Shown here: positions 22,403 to 34,364 of the stretch, one piece after another
Numbering within the stretch: the stretch's first letter is position 1
Layout: each line of letters begins with the position of its first letter
Assembly (NCBI RefSeq): GCF_019393635.1
Contig: NC_057861.1
Span: 80,669,327-80,733,326, forward strand
Length of the DNA: 64,000 nucleotides
Reading direction: 5' to 3'
Source of the DNA: Dromiciops gliroides
Taxonomy: Eukaryota > Chordata > Mammalia > Microbiotheria > Microbiotheriidae
Made by a program: the position numbers and the translations under genes
Notes under the pieces: model-generated
What the model saw: only the letters and a program-made list of their open reading frames with translations
What the model was told of the DNA's origin: nothing
Databases searched by the model: none

Positions 22403-23531
22403 GGGAGCTCCTGGTAAAGAACTCCCTTTATCAGTGCAGATTATCCCCTCTAAAATTTAGTCTTAGAGAGGTACTCAGGGCACTAAGAGGTAAAGCTAGC
22501 TGCCCATGGTCATCCAGCCAGTACATTGGAGATGGATGTTGAACCCATGTCTTCCTTGCTCCAGGATTGTTTTTCTACCTGCTATGACATCATGCCTCTC
22601 ATCTGACATCTGAGAAAACTGAGGCCATGACCTTGTCCAAAGTTACACAGGTACTAAGTAGCAGAAGCGGAGATGTTGTCTCCAAACTGAGCATTTTTCC
22701 ATGATTTCACAGAAAGGGAAAAGACTCTAGAACCTAGAAATATTAGAGTATGAAGAGATTTTGAATATAGACTGTGAACAGAAAGGGAGCACCCTTATTT
22801 GGCAGAAAAGGGAACTGACGTCCACAGAGGTAGAGTGACTCATTCAAAGTTATACATTGAGTTAGTGCCATGGGTAGTACACCATGGGAGCCAAAAATAT
22901 GACTATGATCTTAGGCTGTAGTAAGAGACATGGAGTAATTTTATATTTTTACTGAATTTTCTTTTCTTCCTCTTTTTTTCTTCAAAAAATTTCTTTGTTA
23001 TCAGGGATGGCTTTGTTATCAGGGATTCTATAGGGAAGGGAGCAGGAAGAGGGATCTAGGGGAAATTCAGGCAACATTAAAAAACAAAACAAAACAAAAT
23101 CTATTTTGTCAATCAAACTGTATTTTAAAAAAAGAGATTCAGTGTCCTAAATGACATAGGGCTATTCTTGTTGGATTGTTCTGTGGCCAGATAACTTATG
23201 CTTTGTTGTATTTCTGGGTACCATGTTTGAGGAAGAACATTGTCAGGCTAGAGTTAATCCTGAGGAGGAGGGAGATCAGATTGGTGAGAGGATTGGAGAT
23301 CAGGTCTTAGTGAGTTCAGCTGGAAGAAATGGAGATTTTTGCCTGGAGAAGAGTCAATAAACCAGTCAGTTAACATTTATTAAGCACCCACTATGTACTG
23401 GACACTGATAAACACTGGGAATACTAAGAAAAGCAGAAGATAGTTCCTGCCCTCAGGGAGATAAGTGGAGATACAACATGTCAACAACTATGTACAAAAA
23501 TGTTAGAGGAAAAATTGGAAAAAAAATCAAT
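22403..23531. other. Non-coding unit DNA, right arm
   Basis: Mirror of 8816-9944; no gene seen. Confidence 0.7.
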
Positions 23532-23957
23532 AAAGGGAAGACCCTAGAATTAAGATGAATTGGAGTACAATCTGGAATTATGCCCAAAGAGCTATTAAAC
23601 TGCTATAACTGGAAAATAATAAAATACTTTTATGATTAAAAAATAAAAATAAAAAACCCAATATGATGATCCAAGACAATCCCAAAGGACTATTGATGAA
23701 ACATACTCTCCACCTCCAAAGAAAGAACTGATATTGAAGGAACAGACTGAAGCATGCTATTTTTCACTTTCTTTTATTTTTTTCTTTTAATACAGTTTTC
23801 TTGTACAAAATGACAAATATGTTAATGTTTTACATAATCATACATATATAACCAATATCTGATTGCTTACTGCCTCAGGGAGAGGGGAGGGGAGGGAGGG
23901 AAGTAGGGATAAAGATTGGAACCCAAGACTATAAATAAACATGTGTATTATATTAAA
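23532..23957 (+). mobile_element. L1 3' end (right arm)
   Basis: Mirror of 8390-8815. Confidence 0.7.
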
Positions 23958-26449
23958 AAAAGAATGATGAGTTTGTTGATTTTAGAAAAACATGGATAGA
24001 GATGGAAGTGGGAAGATTTCTCTCTTTTTAAGTATCCTGAGAGGCTGTCCCATGGAAGATCAATTATACTGGTCCTGGAGGACCCCAGGGCAGGGCCTTC
24101 ACCCAGATCTATAATGACAATGAGAACATAGAACTCTGATGTCATTTCTGTCCCTGTTGTGCCCATTATCATACTCTTTAAGTGCAATCAGATTGAAGAT
24201 GCCCTCAGCAGCTTGTCCTTTTGCAATGCCAGAATGTTTGGAAATTTTACATTTATGTGGCATGGATGTGACTCTCCTCAAGACAGATTAGGAAGGACAA
24301 GCCAGGAAGCTGCTAGAATGAATGGAAAACAGTCAATAAGTCTAGAAAGAGACCCCACAAAGAACCATTCTTTGTTTCTTTCTTCCTTCCTTCCACTCTC
24401 TTTCTCTTTCTTTCTTTGTTTCTTTCTTTGGAGATACTGGTGAGCTGGAGGGGAGCTTGAAGGTTATCTTTTGTAAACCATTCATTTTACCTAATGTCCT
24501 TGTAGAAAGTCTCAGGCACAGAATCAGGGGGCTGAGGTTCCTAGCATGGACATTTACAATCATGTGGCATAATTGTGACTCTCATCAAGATAGACTGGGA
24601 TGAAGAAGCCAAGGAAGTGCTAGAATAAAGGGAAAACAGAGTCAGCAAGTCTGGAAAGAGCCCCCACCCAGAGCTGTTCTTTCTTAAGAAGACCAAAGGG
24701 CAACTTAGATGCATGGATGACAAGCTAATAGGCTTGAGGGAAGAGCTACATGTCTCCTCTTCCAAGTTGGCCAATGTTGCTTTTTTATGTTCTTTGTGAA
24801 AAGCAAATGTGTTGTTATAGCAACATCCTTGCAGTTCTGCTTCCTGGGGGTGCTATGAACAGTCCTTCTATGAGAGATCATAAAATGTTAGAATTTGGAG
24901 AGCTCTTAGAGAACAAGAATAGCAATCAGATTTACATTGGGTTGTAAGGTTTACCAAGGGCTAGATGAAGAGATGGCCTTGAAGGCAGAAGACCTGGCTT
25001 CCCATTCTGCCTCTGACACATTCTTGTTGTGGCCTTAGACATACCTCTCTCAGTGTTCTTGGGAACTCCCTAAAGCTCTATGTTGTAGGGAAGGTGCTGA
25101 CCTGTACTGATAGAGAGTGGAGGAGTTCCCTGGCCCAGTGAAATTACAGACATTTTCTTCTCCCTGTCCTAAGATACTGGAATGCTAGAGAGAAGCTTGG
25201 TGTTTTCTTGTACAAATCATTCATTTTATCTAATGTTCTTGTTGATTCCTAGAAACTGGTTGGAGCATTGGAATGGGATTTCTGTAATAGGTGGCTTCTG
25301 ACTTCAAGGAAGGACAATAAGCCTTCAAATCATCTCCCAAGAGATGCCTTCCTGGAACTAATCCATTATTTATTCCACTATGTTCTAAGTACCAAATGCT
25401 TGTTGAATGCTAGTTTCATGTAAGATACTTAGGGCAGAATAGAAAAAAAAGGACAAGATCTTGCTCTCCAACTGGAGAAGCTTAAAGTTTAGTTGATATG
25501 AGGCATAACAATATGAGAGGTAATTAGCAGAGCATGTCAACAAGCATTCTCTAATTACCAAATGAGCAAGTGCCAAATAGTGTCTTGGGGTCAGAGGAAG
25601 TGATTCATCATTACTGAGGTTTCATTTCTATAGCCCTTAGGGGCTTGTACAGTTATTGTCTTCACAGTGACACTGAAGTAAGTCGTAAAAGTATTATTAT
25701 CCTCTTTTTACAGGTGACAAAACAAACTCTGAGATGGGACTTGCCCAGGAGGGATAGCTATGCAATGGATTGGCCATGTGGCCTTGAGTCAATTACCCAC
25801 TATAGACCTCAGTTTTCTGGGTTGAAAAACAGCTCAGGAAGGGGGTGGGGAGCAGTGAGAAATACACACAAAAGAATCTCTAAGGCCACTTTCATTATGA
25901 CAGGATGGTTAGGATTTAGCTGAGTAAAGAGAATGTTGCCCAGGAGAAAAATTAGCTACTACTCTTGCTCCTCATGAGTATTTTGGCAATTATCTTGGCT
26001 CATATTTTGTTTAAAAAACCTCCTGTCCCCAAATGCCATTTAGAAAGAGGGTAACAGTCACCAAGAATTGTTATACACTAAAGAAAACTATTTGGGGACC
26101 AAGAGTTGACCACAATATTTCCTGATGGTGCATCCTAAAGTCCTCTTTGTACTGATAAATTGTGAAGGTTTTCATATAACTGTTTTTACATCTCTGTTAG
26201 CCAAAGTTATGTTTCTTGTGTTTATTCTGCATCTGTGGCTGGTTAACTGAGGACTAGCTCATGGTGCTAATGAGGCTAAAGTGAACTTTTGCAATCTCCA
26301 AATGTACCAGGTAATTTTATGCTATTCCATGACCAATAACTGTGCCCTTCATTCCTGACTAGTTTAAATTTTTTATTTTTCCTTAAAAGAGGGAGAAATT
26401 TGAATGAATTCTTTGCCTCTTTTGGATAAATATTAAAATGATCCAGCCT

Positions 26450-26582
26450 AGGAGGCAGCTAGGTGGCACAGTGGATAAAGCACTGGCACCAGATTCTGGA
26501 GGGCCTGAGTTCACATCAAACCTCAGACCCTTGACAATTGTGACCTTGGGCAAGTCACATAACCCTCATTGCTCTGAAAAAA
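26450..26582 (+). mobile_element. Degenerate short CORE-SINE (right arm)
   Basis: Mirror of 5765-5897. Confidence 0.75.
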
Positions 26583-27030
26583 ATACAGTAGTGATAATTG
26601 ATCTCATTTGAAGTTTATAGAGGTTCCTAAGAGAAGACATAGATCACAGATTTTAGATAGGGAATGCTCCTTAGACACTATTGAGTTCAACACCTTCATT
26701 TTACAGATGAAGAAACAGAGGTAGATAAATGATAAGTGTTTTGTTCATTGTCCCACAACTAATAAGTATCTGAGGTAGTATTTAAATCCAAGTCTTCCTG
26801 AATCCAAGTTCATTATCCTATCCATTCCAATCAATCCATAAATATTTATTATGTGCCAACTATTTAACAGGTTCCCTGTAGCACATAATATACCATGCTG
26901 CCATTTGTCATACTGATAATACTTTTTTTAGAGAAGAAGAAATAGAAGAAAAAGAAGAATTAAATGAATTAGGAGAAGTAGCAGCAGCAGTAGTAGTAGG
27001 AACAGTTAGAGGGAAAGGAGGAGGAGGAAG

Positions 27031-27084
27031 AGAAGAAGAAGAAGAAGAAGAAGAAGAAGAAGAAGAAGAAGAAGAAGAAGAAGA
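27031..27084 (+). repeat. (GAA)n microsatellite, right arm
   Basis: Mirror of 5251-5316, shorter by 12 bp. The unit B equivalent at about 42650-42727 also has a GAA run. Confidence 0.95.
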
Positions 27085-28057
27085 ATGGCAGCAGTCCCCA
27101 ATTTCTGCACAAATTGGCAGAATCCATCCCCAGAGGGTAGTGACTATGACTGTCTTCTAACATGGTAAAGACAATTAATACAAAATGTACTCAGAACCTA
27201 CTTCACTTCTTCCCACTAATACAGACTTCTTGGGAGGAGTAAACCTCAACTAAGCCCACCATAATTGTAGTGAAGCCCATATTTATGAAATATGTGTGAC
27301 ACAGTTTAATTCACTGCACTTGCTCAGGAAGTCCTTCTTTCTCTGTAGAGACTTCTTGCAGATCTGATGTTATTGTTGTTGTCTGCCTTAAGCTCTTGAA
27401 AAACACCTATGACTTCAAGAAGGTGATGTCTTGACTTGGGCTTGAAGTGGATATGAGTGGGTCAGAGCTGCACAAAGTTTTCAGCCTCACTCTCTCCTCC
27501 AGAGAACTTTTCTAGTCATATCAAGAAAGAAAACGTGGTTGGTAAAAGCTTAAGGTCTTTTGTTGTCTGGTAGTTACTCTATTAATAAAATGATCAGTGT
27601 CATCTCTCCATCTGCACATAATGGAGAGGGCCTAAGGACCCTGATTACATGGATGCTCTTCCATCATCTGTTGGTGATGACTTGATTAAAGGATCAGCCC
27701 CTAATATTGTCTATAAATACAATGGAAAGAGAACTGCATGGTGCATTGGAAATCTTACATGGTGCACAACTGATGAAGATTTAACAGAGGCAGTAAATGG
27801 GAGTAAATGATATTTTGGAGACTGAGTTTTTTGAAGACTGTCTTAATGGTCAGTTAAAGGAGCTTGCCCTTGTTGGCATTGGATCTGAAACATGCTCAAA
27901 AAATGAATGGATCTGTTGCTTAAGAGAGAACTACATGGTTGGAATCCTCTTGTGAGTCCTTTTAATAAGCAGTCCTTGAGTCAATTTGAAATGAAGTCGA
28001 GGAAAACTATTTAGGACAACTGTCTGACTCCTGGTCCTTCAGGAGGCAGTTCACATG

Positions 28058-28921
28058 TGTGAGTGAGGTTTCCTCCACCACTTAGTTATAAGAGATTTAA
28101 AGATCTTTAATTATGGCAATAATCAGTATATCAACTAACAATTGTGGTTTACTATAGTTAGATATTTTATTTTATTAGTAAATTAAGTCAATATTAGGTA
28201 AAACAGATACCAGTAGAGCTAACTCTAATCCCCTATGATTAGCAATGCTATTCTGATTCTGGTTAGCAATGCTCTTCTGATTAGCCAATGTCAAATTATC
28301 ACCAAGTCTTGCTAGAAACCATCTCTAGCCAGCATCCCTAGCTTCTCATCCTTTCCATCATAGTATTAGGTGTTCAGCAATTCCAGTTGGCAACTTTAGT
28401 GATCATCCAGTGGCTAAAGTGGCTAATAGCAAGCAAGTGGCTAATAGGAAGTTTGGCTGATCAACCTACGGTCCTTCATGTATATGGATATGGATGACAA
28501 ATTGAGAAGAAGTCTGGATGATCAACCTGTGTCCATGTTTTATGGGCCTAAAAATAGTATGATAGGGGGCAGCTAGGTGGTGCAGTGGATAGAGCACTGG
28601 CCCTGGATTCAGGAGGACCTAAGTTCAAATTTGGCTTCAGGCACTTAACACTCACTAGCTGTGTGACCCTGGGCAAGTTACTTAACCCCAATTGCCTCAC
28701 CAAAAAAAATTAAATTAAAAATTGAAAATACTATGGTATAAATACTTTACAGCCATGTTGGGGTATAAAAGCAGCTGAGTGACACTGCTCAGGGTCTTTC
28801 ATGTCCTACCCCTGACTGACTGGCTTTATTGTGAGATAGGCCCTCTCTCAATAAACCTATTTTATTCAGCTTGGAGACTTTGCTGTTATTTTCTTCAGCA
28901 GACTTCGAAATTTTCGCGACA
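28058..28921 (+). mobile_element. Solo LTR, gammaretrovirus-like (ERV1 type), right arm
   Basis: About 864 bp, starting TGTGAGTG and ending CGCGACA, flanked by the 4-bp target duplication CATG on both sides, as expected for class I elements. It shows a TATAAAAG promoter motif near 28766 and an AATAAA signal near 28851. No internal region is present. It sits in the CPSF6 pseudogene and carries a nested SINE. Unit B lacks it, so it inserted after that unit split off and before the palindrome formed or was homogenised. Confidence 0.8.
28565..28709 (+). mobile_element. Short tRNA-derived CORE-SINE nested in the LTR (right arm)
   Basis: Full-length copy of the window's commonest element: GGGGGCAGCTAGGTGG head with A- and B-box-like tRNA parts, then the CORE segment (TAGCTGTGTGACCCTGGGCAAG), ending ATTGCCTCACC plus A tail. 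It resembles the marsupial family called WSINE1; the name is from memory. It is flanked by imperfect repeats of AAAATAGTAT. Confidence 0.85.
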
Positions 28922-30040
28922 CATGTAACACTTTTAGAAGGTGGTAGAGGATGGGGTTGTTTTCTAGGGACTGTTCCACGTGAGGACACATATTCTGGAC
29001 CACTTGGACCATCAAAGATACTCCCCACTTTTCCCATTTGGATGAACATTATCACGTTCACCCTTAGGTTCTCCATGACCTCCTGGCCCAGCAGTCCCTC
29101 TACCGCCTGATAAAGTTCTACCTCCATCACTAGCTGAGTTCCTCTACCAGGAAAGACTTTTGGGAAACCTCCAATGGGTCCCCTTCTTCCTGGTTTTCCA
29201 CCTCCATAGCAGGGACCACTTCTGCCTCTAGGCCCTTTTACGCCTTGTCCACCTGGCCCTATGGGACCACTTCCTTCCCTCTATCTCTTCCTGGACCAAT
29301 GTTAGGTGCCCCCCACCCTCTATACAAGTGAACCCAGCTTCATCTCCCCCCAACCTGGACATGCTAAGATCAGACAGCCAGACTCTACCACCCAGAGACC
29401 CATATGGCTGAACTCCCCAATATAATAGGGGTGACACTGGGCCTCCTGGAGGAGAAATGCAATCTACAAGAAGTCCATCAAGTGAAGCAGAGTTTGAAGA
29501 AACTGTGAATAGAAACATGGTGATCTCCAGAGCTGTGTCTGACGTGGTGATTTTGGGAGTGGCGGTGAGACACTGATAACTGCTATTTCCTTGGTTAAAC
29601 AATCCAAAGTATTTGCTGATGATCATTGCAAAGGCCTTATTAGCTCTTTACTGGAAATAGAACAGAGTCCAAATCTTATGGTTCCTGATCAAGAAGACAT
29701 GAAAGATTAAGACAGAGAGTGTGTGAAGTACTTCCTGAGAAAAGAACAGGTGTCACAAATGCTGTAATACAGATTGTTGTCATGATTATTATAAATGGAG
29801 AAGGGGAGAACAAGAAAGACCTTATGGCTTTTGAAACTTTCTTCCTGGTGATCCTCATTTGGTCATTATAATGTTCAAGGAATTGGAAGAAAAAGGCAAG
29901 TAAACACAAGTTTTTGAGTACTTTGTTCTTGTCAACTATTCCTATGATAATGTCTGATAATGGAAGCACTTTGATTACAATATATGTAGTGTTGTAACTC
30001 ATTGTTTAGTGTAGGAATTTTCCCAATTTGAGAGTGGATG

Positions 30041-30199
30041 GGGGGCAGCTAGGTGGCGCAGTGGATAGAGCACCAGCCTTGGATTCAGGAGTACCTGAGT
30101 TCAAATCTGGCCTCAGACACTTGACACTTACTAGCTGTGTGACCCTGGGCAAGTCACTTAACCCCCATTGCCCCCCCACCCCCACACACACAAAAAAAA
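30041..30199 (+). mobile_element. Short CORE-SINE upstream of LY6 (right arm)
   Basis: Mirror of 2136-2294, ending about 190 bp before the TATA box. Target duplication GAGAGTGGATG on both sides. Confidence 0.88.
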
Positions 30200-30391
30200 G
30201 AGAGTGGATGAGCCTGTCACTCTCAGCTGGGTGACTTCCCTGACCTCTGGCCTCACCACACCTAAGGAGAGAATCAGAGATGGAGAGTTACTAAGGAAGT
30301 CGGAAGAGTATTGCCAGGTGGCCTTGTGAGTCAGCCTCACCTGGAGGCTTCTTCAGGGGACAGAAGAGGATGACTAGCTCAGGCCATAGAG

Positions 30392-30399
30392 TATAAAAG
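30392..30399 (+). promoter_or_regulatory. TATA box of the LY6 gene
   Basis: TATAAAAG lies 61 bp upstream of the ATG. With the usual 25-30 bp spacing, transcription would start near 30420-30430, leaving a 5' UTR of about 25-35 bases. The start ATG follows a purine-rich GATCAAG context. No CpG island is visible, which fits a tissue-restricted TATA promoter. Seen in sequence; activity is inferred. Confidence 0.65.
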
Positions 30400-30452
30400 C
30401 AGCCCATGGCTAGGTAGCCTCCACTCACTCTCCAGGTTAGTCAGTGATCAAG

Positions 30453-33400
30453 ATGAAAGCTGGAGCCTGCCAGTTCTTGCTTCCACTGCTGCTGTTGGGC
30501 CAAGGTAAGAGATGTGGGAAGTGGGGGGAATGGTGCATATCTTGGAGAGAGAGGTGAGTTCCCATCAGAAAGCAGTTGTGCCATTCAGCCAGTGGGAAGG
30601 AAGGCCAGGATTGGCACGAAGGTCTCTTGGCCCCTGCCCTAAACATGGAGGTGGTTTCCTTGAGTGTTCACCAAATTAATAGCTCCTGTTTCAATAGTGA
30701 GCACTTGACAGTTTGCAAATGGCCTCCCTCACAAGAGATGGTGCCAGGATTTTCAGATTCCCTTTACTGAGGTGCTACTGAAAATGAAGGCTCTGTCATG
30801 GAATGTCAGAATTGGAAGAAACTCTTTTTCCTGATGTGTATCTAGCATTACATTATCCTGGGGGACGTTCTGATGTGGAAAGTCCCAGAGGGCACCTTGC
30901 CCAGGACTGAGGGTCTCAGAGAGCTACGTGGGGGTATGGACAGAGGGTCAATGCCTTGTCCATGCTCCCAGAGCCAGTCTGTTTCATGGGAATCATTTGA
31001 CCTGGCTCTTTCCTGACTCCATGATTAGCCTTCTACTCAATTCTATCAAATTTCTAAATCAATTTTTCATTAAATTTTTTGAATTATTTTGAATATATTG
31101 TAATTTAGATTTAAATCTAGTTTATTAGTTGAATTCCTCAAGTATTTATTAAACTTCTATTATATTCAAGGCACTGAGCTAAGCTCTGGTGGGACCAAGA
31201 TATAAACTAAGATTAAGGATAGCTAATTTTTTAAAGCATTGTAAGGTTTTCAAAATCCTTTACAAATATTCCCTTGTTTTACTCCCTGAGAAGAAGCTGT
31301 TAGCACCTACGAGGTAAGAACCCACACTCATATAGTACTTTACAGTTCTTACATGTTGAGAGCCAAGCAACAACCTTGGGAGGTGTTTCAGGTATTAGTG
31401 ATCCCCCTTTGTACAGACTGGGAAACTGGATCTCTGAGAGATGAAATGAACTAGCTACTAAGCAGGAGAGGCCCAATTTGAACCTAGACTCTAAGCCTAG
31501 CATTTGAGCTAATCTGGAACCTGTTCTTTCTGCACTGGGTTGTTCTACCAAGAACTGTCAGTAACTGACTCATATGTCTGTCTCCCATGGTAGTCTCCAT
31601 GGTCCTGGCCTTGAAGTGTCATGAGTGTGTGGGGATTGGCGACTGCCTGAAGCCTACAGAGTGTAACAACCAAACAAGATACTGCCTAAACACCTGGGAT
31701 AGTGAGTATCTATCTGGGGATGCATCCCAAAGGGGCAGGAGGGAGAGGGAAAGTTTGATTTATAATTATTCATAAAGACTACTCATTAAAAACACAACAA
31801 AAGTTTATATTTTTAGAGATTATTCAGGTTTAAAAATACTTTACTTATAATGCCAGTGTAGGGTAGGCAGCATGACTATGCCCATTTTACAGATGAAGAA
31901 TGAGTCTCAAAGAGGAAATGTGACTAGGCCATAGGCACTGAACTAGTGAGAGTCAAAGGCAGAATTTGAACTCCATTTCTGGACTCCAACCCCAGGTGGT
32001 TCTTCCTCTTAGGCCATCCCTTAAGGTTTACAAAAGTCCTCTGTGGTCTTCCCCATTGCCCAGGGTAGGGGCAGGGTAGGGGTGAATATAAGAGGTGGCC
32101 TAATGTCTATCTGCCCTTGAATAAGTCCCTTTCTCTCCTTCATCTTTGTTTTTTTTGCCCTGAGATGTTTGCATTAGATCAGGGATTCCGAAGGAGCATT
32201 TTGTGTGTCATGGATGTCTTTGGCAGCCAGGTCAAATCAATGAACAGTACAATCCCTCTTGGAATAGTGTTTTTAATTGCAAATGCTGCCATACACAGGA
32301 TCACAAAGGAAGCCAATGACTTTGAAATTTTGTAATAAAAAATATATTTACAAAATAAGTTGACAGGCCCCAGGTGAAGCATGTTTGGACTAGATGATGT
32401 AGAATTTTGACAGCCTTGGGTTTTTTGATAGGAGGCATTGTATTCCAGCAGTAAAAAAACACATCAGGATTTTTGGAGATGTGGTTTTGAGTTCTAGGTC
32501 ATACACCTGCAGTTGTGTGACCTTGGACAAGTCCTTCCTTCCCGAGTCTCAGTTTTCTTTTCTGTAAAATGGGCATAGGGATATTTGAATCCTTTTCTTC
32601 ATGGGCTTGTTCTCAGGAAAACAATGTGTAAATCTTCAATGTGAGCTCCTGATATTCCAAATTTCAAGAGGAGGAAGTTCAAGCTTGGAGAGACTTATCC
32701 AACAATAAGTAAAGTTGTAGGAACTGGAGGCAGCCAAGTGGCCACATTGGATTTGAGTTCAAATCCTGCCTCACACACTTACTAATTGTGTGACCCTGGG
32801 CAAGTTTCAACATTGCTCGATCTCTGTTTTCTCCTGTGTAAAATAAGGGGGTTGGCCTCAGTGACCTCTAAGGTCTCTTCCAGCTCTAATATACCACCTA
32901 AGACCACTTGACAAGGATTTGTGCTAGTATTCAACTTTGGCTTCCTTCTTAGTGAAGTTGGTCTGTGTTCACATGGTGATAGGCTTGGTGGACTGGGAGG
33001 TCCCTGGCTTGAACTACTTCCTCCCCTCCCCCTTCTCCCAGTCTCTCTTGTGGGAACTGAAATTATCCTACTCAAGGCTCATCTCTTGGAGTTAAGTCCT
33101 TGAGGAACCCTGAAAATCAACTAAATTCTCAGATACCTTGGTGATGATAAGAGGGAGCATGGCTAGAGGGATTCCTTTTTTTTTTTTTTTTTTTGCAGGG
33201 CAGTGGGGGTTAAGTGACTTGCCCAGGGTCACACAGGTAGTAAGTGTCAAGTGTCTGAGACCGGATTTGAACTCAGGTCCTCCTGAATCCAGGGCCAGGG
33301 CTTTATCCACTGCGCCACCTAGCTGCCCCCTGGGATTCTAGCACTATAGGTTAAGTCCTAGGAGGCACATTAGCAATCATCTAGTTCAGTCTGTTCATTC

Positions 33401-34364
33401 TACCTGAAGCCAAGGTCTAGGCAGATGAAAGGACATATTCATGGTCACATGGGTATTAAAGGGCAAGGCTGAGAACTGAACCCAGTTTTCTGGATAAATT
33501 CCATTTCTTTTCACAATGTTGTGCTGTGATAGAATTAGAAGACCTGGGTCCTCTAGCCATAAATCCTGGTTCTTTTGCTCATTAATTGTGTAGGTGTCTC
33601 TCAGTTTCTTCATCTTCATCCTGGCCTCTCATCAGGCATTTACTGTCTCTGTGACTCTGGGCAAATCCCTTGACTTGAGCCTCAGTTTCTCTATTTGTAA
33701 AATGAGGGGTTGGACTCACTGATCTCAAAGGTCCCTTCTAGGTTCCAAATCTAGGATCTTATGAGCAAACCCACTTTTTCCCTGTATTTTATAGATGAGG
33801 CCTTCATTGATTATAGGCCTGAGATCAGGTGAGACAGTTTTAGATGGGTACTTCAGGGGCCTCTAAAACTGATTCCTTTACCCCTCCAAACCTCTGAATA
33901 TCTCCCCTTAATGCTGTGATGGGGGTCTAGTCCCTCCAGCTGACTTTGCTTCTTCTTCTTTTGGCCTCTCACCCCAGCCTAAGCCCTAACCTGAGCTCCA
34001 GAATGATGGTGCTTCACTACCCCATGCCTTGTGGCCCCAAGTTCATTGCATTGTGTTCCCCTCAGGGGCGTAGATTCTATGGCTTATCTTTGGAGGGTGG
34101 ATGGAGTCACGGGTTCCAATCCCATGTGTTCCAAGAATCTCACTGTCCCTTATGTTTTCAGCTCCTCCAGGTGAGAAGACTTGGGTGACCAAGTCTTGTG
34201 CTTACAGCTGTCCACCTGCTCTAGAAGAATATGGTTCTTCCCCAGCCACCTGCTGTAGGACAGATCTCTGTAACAGTGCACTGACCATTGGCCTCAGTGG
34301 GGTCCTTCTCATCACCTGTCTGTGGACTGGAGTGTCTAGGGCCCTGTTTTCACCTGGTCTGTAG
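30453..34364 (+). CDS. LY6/uPAR-family GPI-anchored protein, complete three-exon gene
   Basis: Coding exons: 30453-30504, 31594-31701 and 34162-34364, both introns phase 1 with GT-AG ends. Together they give 120 residues with no stop. Residues 1-23 form a signal peptide with a Leu run. The mature part starts LKCHEC and carries ten cysteines (26, 29, 35, 41, 48, 66, 70, 84, 85, 90), ending in CCRTDLCN, the hallmark of the three-finger LU domain. N43-Q-T45 is an N-glycosylation sequon. The last 27 residues are hydrophobic, as in GPI-anchored LY6 proteins. The stretch CLKPTEC recalls LY6E, but I cannot name the orthologue. Family members are surface proteins acting in adhesion, receptor modulation or host-pathogen contact. 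The third acceptor could shift by 9 bp in frame, but broken paralogues at 39724 and 49264 support 34162. Exons 1-2 lie in the right palindrome arm and exon 3 lies outside it. I saw no clear polyadenylation signal close to the stop. Confidence 0.9.
31830..32010 (-). mobile_element. MIR-type SINE in LY6 intron 2
   Basis: Reverse-strand MIR landmarks (CCCATTTTACAGATGAAGAATGAG). Mirror copy at about 325-505. Confidence 0.6.
32715..32885 (+). mobile_element. MIR/Ther-type CORE-SINE in LY6 intron 2
   Basis: GGATTTGAGTTCAAATCCTGCCT, CORE and a GGTCTCTTCCAGCTCTAAT end. Outside the palindrome. Confidence 0.65.
33173..33331 (-). mobile_element. Short CORE-SINE in LY6 intron 2
   Basis: Complete copy with long T run and duplication GGGATTC on both sides. 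Confidence 0.87.

Larger units (their letters stand above)
24181..27519. other. Non-coding LY6-unit DNA, right arm
   Basis: Mirror of 4816-8166. Open frames here are short, lack codon structure and are not conserved in units B and C, so I do not call genes. Confidence 0.75.
27520..29870 (+). pseudogene. CPSF6: CPSF6 processed pseudogene (right arm)
   Basis: Intronless copy of the mRNA for cleavage and polyadenylation specificity factor subunit 6 (CFIm68), a nuclear 3'-end processing factor. Translated pieces follow the human protein in order: VISPSAHNGE, NLTWCTTDEDLTEAV (RRM start), NGQLKELALVGIGSE, a shortened Pro/Gly-rich middle, SSEAEFEE, ISRAVSD, and a decayed RS-like tail near 29790. 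Frame changes and stops are frequent and the Pro-rich region has lost sequence, so it is not functional. An LTR (28058-28921) with its own SINE interrupts it after the GGSS-coding stretch. The 5' edge is approximate. Antisense reading gives a misleading Gly-X-Y collagen pattern. Confidence 0.88.
21961..32334 (-). repeat. Right arm of the 10.4-kb inverted repeat
   Basis: Reverse complement of 1-10386. The outer end at 32334 is set only by the window start on the other side, so the true arm may be longer. It stops inside intron 2 of the LY6 gene. The inner end lies inside a SINE whose remaining part and GAAA-rich tail do not match the left arm. Its orientation agrees with the older units B and C further right. 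Near-zero divergence means a very recent event, continuing arm-to-arm gene conversion, or an assembly duplication. Confidence 0.97.
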
